Assembly (NCBI GenBank): GCA_028709105.1 | Contig: JAQVYD010000033.1 | Location: forward strand, 1 to 11,432 | DNA from: Clostridia bacterium | GTDB lineage: Bacteria; Bacillota; Peptococcia; DRI-13; DTU073 | DNA: 11,432 nt | Direction: 5' to 3' | In this document: positions 6,767-11,432 of the stretch, in pieces | Position numbering within the stretch: position 1 is the stretch's first letter | Layout of the letters: each line of letters starts with the position of its first letter | The notes under the pieces: generated by a model | Databases searched by the model: none | Seen by the model: only the letters and a program-made list of their open reading frames with translations | Told to the model about the DNA's origin: nothing | Translations under genes and position numbers: made by a program

Positions 6767-7798
6767 CTACCATAAAACTGCTTGTTCTTCTTCCTGTCCA
6801 TTAGCAACATAAGAAACCCCTAAATGCTGATAAGCTAAAGGAGCGGCCACTCTTCCTCTCGGTGTCCTCTGTAAAAACCCTAATTGCAATAAATATGGTT
6901 CGTAAACATCCTCGATCGTACTCGTTTCTTCACTAATCGAAGCGGCTAAGGTTTCTACACCCACAGGTCCTCCTTGAAATTTTTCAATAATCGTCGTTAA
7001 CATTTTTCGATCAATCGCATCCAACCCCAATTGATCTACTTCTAACATATTTAAAGCTCGATCTGCTACCTCTCTATTGATAATCTTATAGCCCTTCACC
7101 TGAGCAAAATCTCGCACTCTTTTCAACAAACGATTAGCGATACGCGGCGTACCCCGGGCTCTTTTCCCTATTTCCTCGGCACCTTCCTGACTAATAGCCA
7201 CTTGAAGAATACGGGCAGCCCTTGTCACAATAATCACTAAGTCTTCTGTTTTATAAAACTCCAAACGACTTACTACCCCAAACCGATCACGAAGCGGTGC
7301 CGTCAAATTACCGGCCCTTGTCGTAGCTCCTACCAAAGTAAAGGGCGGCAAATCAAGACGAATCGAACGAGCACTGGGCCCTTTTCCAATAATGATATCC
7401 AAACAATAATCTTCCATAGCCGGATAAAGAACTTCCTCCACCGTTCTATTTAAACGATGAATCTCATCAATAAACAAAATATCATGTGGTTGTAAATTAG
7501 TTAAAATAGCTGCCAGATCTCCTGCCCTTTCAATAGCCGGACCGGAAGTAGCCCGAATTTGAGCCTGCATTTCATTGGCAATAATATTCGCCAACGTTGT
7601 CTTCCCTAAACCTGGCGGTCCATAAAGAAGTACATGATCTAAGGCTTCCTTTCTCTGTTTGGCTGCGGTAATAAAAATATGCAAATTTTGCTTGATTTTT
7701 TCTTGACCGATATATTCATCCAAAGAACTAGGCCGTAAATTCAATTCATCTTTTTCTTCCTTAATCAAATCAGGTGATACAATTCTCTCCTCACTCAT
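6767..7798 (-). CDS. ruvB: Holliday junction branch migration helicase RuvB
   Basis: RuvB is the hexameric AAA+ motor that, loaded by RuvA, pulls DNA through a Holliday junction. The 343 residues carry the complete motif set: LRPSSLDEYIGQ (21-32), Walker A GPPGLGKTT (60-68), Walker B DEIH (111-114), sensor 1 GATTRAG (157-163), the arginine finger in LRDRFG (169-174, R170) and sensor 2 GTPRIANRLLKRVRD. The C-terminal winged-helix domain ends with LGFLQRTPRGR and a short acidic tail. Length is normal. The ATG at 7798 has a GGAGG site in the 17-nt gap after ruvA. It is followed at 14 nt by queH, which is probably on the same transcript. Confidence 0.99.
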   Translation of the reverse strand: MSEERIVSPDLIKEEKDELNLRPSSLDEYIGQEKIKQNLHIFITAAKQRKEALDHVLLYGPPGLGKTTLANIIANEMQAQIRATSGPAIERAGDLAAILTNLQPHDILFIDEIHRLNRTVEEVLYPAMEDYCLDIIIGKGPSARSIRLDLPPFTLVGATTRAGNLTAPLRDRFGVVSRLEFYKTEDLVIIVTRAARILQVAISQEGAEEIGKRARGTPRIANRLLKRVRDFAQVKGYKIINREVADRALNMLEVDQLGLDAIDRKMLTTIIEKFQGGPVGVETLAASISEETSTIEDVYEPYLLQLGFLQRTPRGRVAAPLAYQHLGVSYVANGQEEEQAVLW

Positions 7799-7815
7799 TT
7801 AACTTCCTCCATTTA

Positions 7816-8412
7816 TTATTTAGCAGTATTCTTTAACGCTAAACGGATCAGATCTTCCACAGAATAATCTTGCCCCTCTTGAAGAAGAGGTACAGCTTTT
7901 TGCGCTTCTGTCAAACTGTAACCCAAAGCCAATAAAGCCGTAATAGCTTCACTACGTAGATCAGTATGCCCTCTCCCTATTTCCGAATTTTCTTCTGCCC
8001 AAGGAGCTTGCTTCTCCAATTTATCTTTTAATTCGAGAATCATCCTCCCGGCCGTCTTTTTACCTACACCTGGAATAGTCAATAAAGATTGTGTATCACC
8101 CAGTAGTATTGCCCTACGCAGTTCAGAGACAGGTACGTGAGATAAAATAGACAAAGCTAGTTTTGGTCCTATTCCTGAAACCTGTAAAAGAGTAGTAAAA
8201 GCCTCTCTTTCTTCACTGGATAAAAATCCATATAAACTTAATTCGTCTTCCCGTACATGTAAATATGTAAAAATTGTTACTTCCTCCCTGACAGCCGGAA
8301 GCTTGGCGATAGTTAAAGAGGGAGCAAACAAGCGATATCCAATCCCTCCCGCTTGAACAACAAGATAATTAGAGCTTTTTAATTGCAGCTCACCCTGTAT
8401 AAACTCAATCAA
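7816..8412 (-). CDS. ruvA: Holliday junction recognition protein RuvA
   Basis: RuvA binds four-way junctions as a tetramer and recruits RuvB. I start it at the TTG 8412-8410, giving a 198-residue protein beginning MIEFIQGEL, as in the family, with an AAGGAGG site upstream. The frame stays open to 8469, but that would add 19 residues unlike any RuvA and overlap ruvC further. Domain I is about 1-62 (YRLFAPSLT, FTYLHVREDELSLYGF). Domain II has two helix-hairpin-helix motifs, VSGIGPKLALSIL (78-90) and IPGVGKKTAGRMILEL (113-128). An acidic linker and domain III (about 150-198), which contacts RuvB, follow. The start overlaps the ruvC end by 8 nt, which suggests translational coupling. Confidence 0.97.
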   Translation of the reverse strand: MIEFIQGELQLKSSNYLVVQAGGIGYRLFAPSLTIAKLPAVREEVTIFTYLHVREDELSLYGFLSSEEREAFTTLLQVSGIGPKLALSILSHVPVSELRRAILLGDTQSLLTIPGVGKKTAGRMILELKDKLEKQAPWAEENSEIGRGHTDLRSEAITALLALGYSLTEAQKAVPLLQEGQDYSVEDLIRLALKNTAK

Positions 8413-8917
8413 GGCTCTCCCTCCTTCTCCCCAAACCAGAAAAGCAAAAATTGCTATGACAAATAGCAATAGCTAAGGCATCAGCGGCATCATCAGGATA
8501 AGGAATCTCCTGTAAATTTAAAAGAGCTTTCACCATAAATTGAACCTGCTGTTTTTCTGCCCGACCATAACCTACTACTGCCTGTTTAACTTGGAGAGGT
8601 GTATACTCATATACTGGTATCCCCTTTTGATAAGCACTCAGTATTAATACTCCCCGCGCTTGACCTACCGAAAGTGCCGTCTTCACATTTTTATTAAAAA
8701 ACAATTCCTCAATAGCCATAGAATCAGGTGTATAAAGATCGATAATTCGGCTGCTCCCTTGATAGATTTCATCAAGTCGTCTGGCCATCTCCTGTCGATT
8801 ACTACTGCGAATCACTCCATATTCCAAAACTTTATAACTATTGCCCTGAGCTTCAATAACTCCATAACCGGTAATCGCAGTACCAGGATCTATTCCCAAG
8901 ATAATCAATCTTCTCAC
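8405..8917 (-). CDS. ruvC: Crossover junction endonuclease RuvC
   Basis: RuvC is the dimeric nuclease that resolves Holliday junctions by paired nicks. The 170 residues show the RNase H-like fold motifs and four acidic catalytic positions: D10 in LGIDPGT, E70 in MAIEELFFNKN, and D143 and D146 in PDDAADALAIAICH. The conserved GQARGV (85-90) and VVGYGRAEKQQV (114-125) segments are intact. I accept the GTG at 8917, with AGGGG seven bases upstream; a TTG at 8908 (protein beginning MIILGIDPG) is a reasonable alternative with GGAG at good spacing. It lies 39 nt after yebC, and its last codons overlap the ruvA start. Confidence 0.97.
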   Translation of the reverse strand: MRRLIILGIDPGTAITGYGVIEAQGNSYKVLEYGVIRSSNRQEMARRLDEIYQGSSRIIDLYTPDSMAIEELFFNKNVKTALSVGQARGVLILSAYQKGIPVYEYTPLQVKQAVVGYGRAEKQQVQFMVKALLNLQEIPYPDDAADALAIAICHSNFCFSGLGRRRESLD

Positions 8918-8956
8918 TCCGCTTCCCCTGTTTTGCTATAACCACTAATTATACAC

Positions 8957-9724
8957 CTATATACTTTGCTCTATTTGCTCTAAGACCTCTTCCGGTATAT
9001 CAAAATTAGTAAAAGTATCCTGAACATCATCATGCTCATCTAAATAATCTAACAAACGCAACAATAATCTAGCCTGTTCAGGATCCGTTACTTGCACACT
9101 AGTATCAGCAATCATCGAGATTTCCGCATTTTCAAATTCCAGTCCTTCCTCTTCCAACCCTTCCTTAACACCTTGAAAACTAGCTGGTTCAGTATAAATC
9201 TCTATTTCTTCCTCAACATCCAAGATGATATCCTCTGCCCCTTTTTCTAAAGCCAGAAGAAATAAGTCTTCATCACTTAAATTAAGCTTTTCCCTATTCA
9301 AAGTAAGCACACCTTTTTGTTTAAACATCCAACCAACACAACCGGTTTCACCCATATTTCCACCATTTTTAGAAAAGATATGTCTTATTTCGCCAGCCGT
9401 CCTATTCCGATTATCTGTAAGCACATTAATCATAATCGCGGCTCCACCTGGACCATAACCTTCATAAGTCAATTCTTCAAAGTTGTTAGCATCTTGCTCT
9501 CCGGCTCCTTTTTGAATGGCTCTTTGAATATTGTCATTCGGCATATTAACAGCTTTAGCCTTCTGAACCGCCACTTTAAGGCGGAAATTAGTATCGGGAT
9601 TAGCTCCCCCCATTTTAGCCGCAACAATTAATTCTCTACCTAATTTAGTAAAAATCTTCCCCTTAATTGCATCCTGTTTACCTTTTTTATGTTTTATATT
9701 AGACCACTTAGAATGTCCAGACAT
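8957..9724 (-). CDS. yebC: YebC/TACO1-family translation-associated protein
   Basis: YebC-family proteins were long annotated as transcriptional regulators; more recent work on relatives points to ribosome-associated relief of stalling at proline runs. The 255 residues begin SGHSKWSNIKHKKGKQD, the family N-terminus, followed by KIFTKLGRELIVAAKMGG (23-40), NMPNDNIQRAIQKGAGE (60-76), YEGYGPGGAAIMINVLTDN (87-105) and GNMGETGCVGWMF (122-134). Length is typical. I use the ATG at 9724; a GTG directly before it (9727) would add one Met. AAGGAGG lies nine bases upstream of the ATG. It heads the run with ruvC, ruvA and ruvB, as in many bacteria. A terminator-like hairpin (9777-9751) lies just upstream. 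Confidence 0.95.
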   Translation of the reverse strand: MSGHSKWSNIKHKKGKQDAIKGKIFTKLGRELIVAAKMGGANPDTNFRLKVAVQKAKAVNMPNDNIQRAIQKGAGEQDANNFEELTYEGYGPGGAAIMINVLTDNRNRTAGEIRHIFSKNGGNMGETGCVGWMFKQKGVLTLNREKLNLSDEDLFLLALEKGAEDIILDVEEEIEIYTEPASFQGVKEGLEEEGLEFENAEISMIADTSVQVTDPEQARLLLRLLDYLDEHDDVQDTFTNFDIPEEVLEQIEQSI

Positions 9725-9750
9725 CACAACTTACCTCCTTAAGCTTTTTT

Positions 9751-9777
9751 AAAAGAAAAACACAGGTGATTCCTGTG
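9751..9777 (-). terminator. Rho-independent terminator between the 3D gene and yebC
   Basis: In the minus-strand RNA, CACAGG (9777-9772) pairs with CCUGUG (9766-9761) around AAUCA, and the stem is followed by UUUUUCUUUU (9760-9751). It lies about 68 nt past the stop of the 3D-domain gene and only about 27 nt before the yebC start, so it ends the first and may attenuate the second. Confidence 0.75.
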
Positions 9778-9795
9778 CTTTTAAGTTCTTTTTTA

Positions 9796-9824
9796 AGTTT
9801 ATCATATTTTTTTAAGCAAAACAA
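9796..9824 (-). promoter_or_regulatory. Weak candidate promoter upstream of yebC
   Basis: The minus strand shows TTGTTT (9824-9819), a 17-nt spacer and TAAACT (9801-9796), matching the sigma-A consensus at 3 and 4 of 6 positions. It follows the 3D gene's stop and precedes the hairpin at 9777-9751, so an RNA started here would have to read through that hairpin to reach yebC. The region is A/T-rich and chance matches are likely. Confidence 0.25.
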
Positions 9825-9844
9825 TTTTAACATTAGTCAGATTT

Positions 9845-10690
9845 TCACTCATTATGTAAAACGAAAACTTGAACCTGACGACGACCCCAGTGCAGAGCTT
9901 CTTCTTTTGTTTCCAAAAAAACATCAATCCGCTTCCCTTTAATACTACTACCCACATCTGCAGCTGTAGCAAACCCGTATTTATCGATATATAACCTTGT
10001 TCCCAGAGGAATAACACGTGGATCTACAGCTACAATACCTACACTAGGCCAAATACCTGTAGCTGTCCGATTACCCGTATGCGTATAAGCAGTAGCCGTC
10101 ATCGTATGTGCTTCTGCGAACTCCAACGTATTTCCGCCTCTAGAAACCACCTGTCGTGTTCCCAAGGACACAATCTGCTTAACCGGCTTTTTAATAATAA
10201 CTTTCTCTACAAAATTACGAGCAATTTCCTGCCCATCTTCTAAAATTACTTCGTATCTATTTTTTTCTATTCCCTTTTCCCCTTTTTGCAGAATTCTTAT
10301 TTCTCCTTTATAAAGCTCCTCAGAAGACCTTTCTTCTGTATTAAAGGAAAGTGTCTTTTTTTCTTCTACAACTTTTCTGCAAATACGCACTACCTGTATT
10401 TTATCTTCGGCAATTTCGTCTAACGCAGGGATCACTTTATCTTCAGGATTCAGAATAATTTCGGTTTCCTCAAGAATTTCCCCGACCAACTTTTTTTCTG
10501 TATTAACTTCTAGCTCCTGCCCATCAACAATTAGCTGGACTGTTTTTATATCTTTTAGCTCTTTTTGTTCTGTTTGCTCTGTTGCATAATTTTCTTCAGT
10601 ATTTTTCTCTTCAGGTGCTACAAATAAAAACAAGGCAGCAACTAAAGTAAAGAAGACGATGAGCTGAAGAAACTTTTTATGCCACTTCAC
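9845..10690 (-). CDS. Secreted G5/3D-domain cell-wall protein (YabE-like)
   Basis: This 281-residue protein resembles YabE and related Firmicute cell-wall proteins, thought to cut or remodel peptidoglycan. An N-terminal membrane segment (about 7-25) acts as a signal peptide or anchor and is followed by an acidic linker. One DUF348-like unit (about 48-100, VQLIVDGQELEVNTEKKLVGE) precedes a G5-like domain (about 104-182, with YEVILEDGQEIARNFVEKVI). The C-terminal 3D domain (about 196-279) holds the family's three aspartates: D223 in VDPRVIPLGT, D246 in AADVGSSIKG and D256 in RIDVF. B. subtilis YabE has more DUF348 repeats, so this is a compact version. The start is GTG at 10690 with GGAGGTG upstream. 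It has its own promoter and terminator and is not adjacent to ksgA, so I give no symbol. Confidence 0.88.
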   Translation of the reverse strand: MKWHKKFLQLIVFFTLVAALFLFVAPEEKNTEENYATEQTEQKELKDIKTVQLIVDGQELEVNTEKKLVGEILEETEIILNPEDKVIPALDEIAEDKIQVVRICRKVVEEKKTLSFNTEERSSEELYKGEIRILQKGEKGIEKNRYEVILEDGQEIARNFVEKVIIKKPVKQIVSLGTRQVVSRGGNTLEFAEAHTMTATAYTHTGNRTATGIWPSVGIVAVDPRVIPLGTRLYIDKYGFATAADVGSSIKGKRIDVFLETKEEALHWGRRQVQVFVLHNE

Positions 10691-10795
10691 TATTTACACC
10701 TCCATAAAAATATACATTCAACAAGTATTTATATTTTCCTTTAACTTTTCTCCTTTGCCAAATTTTACAAAAACCAAGTAAACGAAAGCTAAATA

Positions 10796-10825
10796 ATTAA
10801 CACTACTTTTAAAAGTAGTGTTAAT
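10796..10825. repeat. 30-bp perfect palindrome abutting the 3D-gene -10 box
   Basis: Bases 10796-10810 and 10811-10825 are exact reverse complements (ATTAACACTACTTTT and its complement) with no spacer. The palindrome begins directly next to the predicted -10 hexamer (10831-10826) and covers the expected start site. This is the place for a repressor operator; as RNA it would also form a hairpin at the 5' end of the transcript. A terminator is less likely, as no clean U tract follows on either strand. Confidence 0.85.
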
Positions 10826-10855
10826 AGTATACCAGATCTAAAAAAATTAATCCAA
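10826..10855 (-). promoter_or_regulatory. Sigma-A-type promoter of the 3D-domain gene
   Basis: The minus strand has TTGGAT (10855-10850), an 18-nt spacer and TATACT (10831-10826). The -10 matches 5 of 6 positions and is preceded by TGG, an extended -10 element, which can offset the weak -35. The predicted start near 10819 leaves a leader of about 130 nt before the GTG at 10690. That leader is A/U-rich, and beyond the palindrome I see no riboswitch or coding sequence in it. Confidence 0.55.
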
Positions 10856-10882
10856 TAGTCTTAAATCCTTCCGTTTAACAAT

Positions 10883-10917
10883 AAAAAAGAACAGCTACTT
10901 TAGAAAAGTATTGTTCT
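10883..10917 (-). terminator. Rho-independent terminator, distal end of the rRNA operon
   Basis: In the minus-strand RNA, AGAACA (10917-10912) and UACUUU (10910-10905) pair with AAAGUA (10901-10896) and UGUUCU (10893-10888), with a small bulge, and the stem is followed by UUUUUU (10888-10883) and UAUUGUU. It is the last terminator before the 3D-gene promoter and would stop transcripts coming from the 5S genes. Confidence 0.75.
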
Positions 10918-10953
10918 ACTCGCACCTAACGCTTTACCTAGCAATTTAACTAC
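10911..10953. repeat. 43-bp direct repeat, copy 1
   Basis: This segment, starting TTGTTCTACTCGCACC and ending AATTTAACTAC, is identical to 11205-11247, 294 bp away. Its first seven bases are also part of the terminator stem at 10917-10883. The left edge is sharp; beyond the right edge both copies continue with similar CA-rich sequence containing small indels. Confidence 0.9.
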
Positions 10954-10984
10954 ACACACATCCCATCAGAAACGTTATCTATCT

Positions 10985-11011
10985 AAAAAAATAATCTGCA
11001 TTTCAGCAGAT
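10985..11011 (-). terminator. Rho-independent terminator after the truncated 5S copy
   Basis: The minus-strand RNA AUCUGC (11011-11006) pairs with GCAGAU (10999-10994) around UGAAAU and is followed by UAUUUUUUU (10993-10985). It lies 25 nt beyond the 3' end of the truncated 5S sequence, the place expected for the end of an rRNA operon. Confidence 0.75.
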
Positions 11012-11035
11012 GTATCCCTTCTTATTAAAAAAAGC

Positions 11036-11101
11036 GATCCTAGCAACGACATACTCTCCCGGATCTTAAGATCAAGTACGCAGCTGCGCCGAAGGGCTTA
11101 A
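11036..11101 (-). pseudogene. Truncated 5S rRNA copy (3' half only)
   Basis: These 66 bases repeat the 3' part of the complete 5S gene (11306-11370). The first 44 bases are identical; the remainder has several substitutions and a one-base indel. The homology stops at CTTAA, where the full gene goes on with CTGCCG and this copy runs into the arm of the palindromic element. The 5' half, with the partner of the terminal helix, is missing, so it cannot fold as 5S rRNA. Confidence 0.9.
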
Positions 11102-11243
11102 ATTGCTAGGTAAAACGTGATCTGCTTCGTATTACTGCGTTGTTCTGCGGTCTCGGTGTGCTCATGTACAACATGTAAATTCCGCGCACCTCGCCTTGAA
11201 CGCCTTGTTCTACTCGCACCTAACGCTTTACCTAGCAATTTAA
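11098..11243. repeat. 146-bp palindromic element between the two 5S sequences
   Basis: The ends are inverted repeats: TTAAATTGCTAGGTAAAACG (11098-11117) is the reverse complement of 11224-11243 except for one base. Further in, GCGTT (11137-11141) faces AACGC (11199-11203) and GGTGTGC (11155-11161) faces GCGCACC (11184-11190), with CATGT/ACATG at the centre (11163-11175), so nearly the whole segment can fold on itself. It codes for no plausible protein and looks like a dispersed non-coding repeat. Both ends carry TTAA. Confidence 0.75.
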
Positions 11244-11247
11244 CTAC
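11205..11247. repeat. 43-bp direct repeat, copy 2
   Basis: Identical to 10911-10953. Here the repeat forms the right-hand arm of the palindromic element and continues four bases past it. Copy 1 therefore looks like a detached right half of the same element. Confidence 0.9.
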
Positions 11248-11263
11248 CACACAACATCTTTTC

Positions 11264-11296
11264 ATTATGCATTGTGAATTATGAATTATGCATTGT
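11264..11296. repeat. Short direct repeat ATTATGCATTGT, two copies
   Basis: ATTATGCATTGT occurs at 11264-11275 and 11285-11296, separated by GAATTATGA, which itself repeats part of the motif. It fills the space between the 3' end of the 5S gene and the repeat region. Each copy contains the palindrome ATGCAT. No gene or terminator is visible in it. Confidence 0.75.
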
Positions 11297-11305
11297 ATTA
11301 AAAGT

Positions 11306-11425
11306 GATCCTAGCAACGACATACTCTCCCGGATCTTAAGATCAAGTACCATCTGCGCTGAAGGGCTTAACTGCCGTGTTCGGGATGGGAACGGGTGTGG
11401 CCCCTTCGCTATTGTCACTAGGATC
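11306..11425 (-). rRNA. rrf: 5S ribosomal RNA
   Basis: This is a complete 120-nt 5S gene. The ends pair as the terminal helix, GAUCCUAG (5', 11425-11418) with CUAGGAUC (3', 11313-11306). Between them are the conserved 5S segments CCACACCCGUUCCCAUCC, CCGAACACGG and AGUUAAGCCC, then GAUGGUACU and GGGAGAGUAUGUCG. 5S is normally last in a bacterial rRNA operon, so 23S and 16S should lie beyond the right edge of the window. No terminator follows at once; those at 11011-10985 and 10917-10883 are nearest, after the rearranged tail. Confidence 0.97.
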
Positions 11426-11432
11426 ATTAAAT

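Noticed and set aside
8413..8469. Longer RuvA start at 8469
   Set aside because: The extra 19 residues are a shadow of the ruvC end; RuvA proteins begin MI.F..G.., which fits the TTG at 8412 with its AAGGAGG site.
9802..10017. 71-codon open frame on the minus strand inside the 3D-domain gene
   Set aside because: It is out of frame with a well-supported gene and has no domain or ribosome site.
11098..11427. Open reading frame of 109 codons on the minus strand over 5S and the palindromic element
   Set aside because: It runs through the 5S rRNA gene and the non-coding repeat; the protein has no ordinary composition or domain and no ribosome binding site.
1..11432. CRISPR arrays, tRNA genes, transposases, phage or toxin-antitoxin genes
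   Set aside because: None was found on either strand; the protein-coding content is housekeeping and sporulation/envelope genes.

Overview
The window looks like a chromosomal housekeeping region of a low-GC, endospore-forming Firmicute, most likely a clostridial or Peptococcaceae-like organism. The evidence is a SpoIID-type sporulation protein, a SigI/RsgI pair, strong AGGAGG ribosome binding sites, frequent TTG and GTG starts, and a yebC-ruvC-ruvA-ruvB ... spoIID-queA-tgt-yajC gene order that I know from spore-forming Clostridia. All twelve protein genes and the 5S rRNA gene are on the minus strand, so transcription runs from high to low coordinates. No species can be named from the sequence alone.

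Layout in the direction of transcription: (1) 11425-10860 is the end of an rRNA operon. It has a complete 5S rRNA gene followed by an unusual tail: a 146-bp palindromic element, a truncated second 5S copy, a 43-bp direct repeat and two intrinsic terminators. (2) 10855-9748 is a separately promoted gene for a secreted G5/3D-domain cell-wall protein. A 30-bp perfect palindrome abuts its -10 box, and a terminator follows the gene. (3) 9724-6189 is a tight cluster, yebC-ruvC-ruvA-ruvB-queH, covering translation support, Holliday junction processing and the last step of queuosine synthesis. (4) 6189-4381 holds sigI and rsgI, a sigma factor and its membrane anti-sigma factor, preceded by a motif pair that resembles a SigI autoregulatory promoter. 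(5) 4307-2832 is a large SpoIID/LytB-family protein, preceded by two perfect 15-bp tandem repeats. (6) 2800-2689 is an intergenic segment that folds into a long-stemmed RNA with its own candidate promoter; I could not assign it to a known family. (7) 2646-90 is queA-tgt-yajC, closed by an intrinsic terminator at 33-70.

How the genes work together: Tgt inserts preQ1 into tRNA, QueA adds the epoxycyclopentane ring and QueH reduces epoxyqueuosine to queuosine, so the three tRNA-dependent steps are all encoded here. RuvA and RuvB drive branch migration and RuvC cuts the junction. SigI/RsgI, SpoIID and the 3D protein all relate to the cell envelope or its remodelling. The protein-coding genes are mostly ordinary. 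The points worth a second look are in non-coding DNA: the spoIID-queA RNA, the SigI-like promoter, the operator-like palindrome and the rearranged 5S tail.
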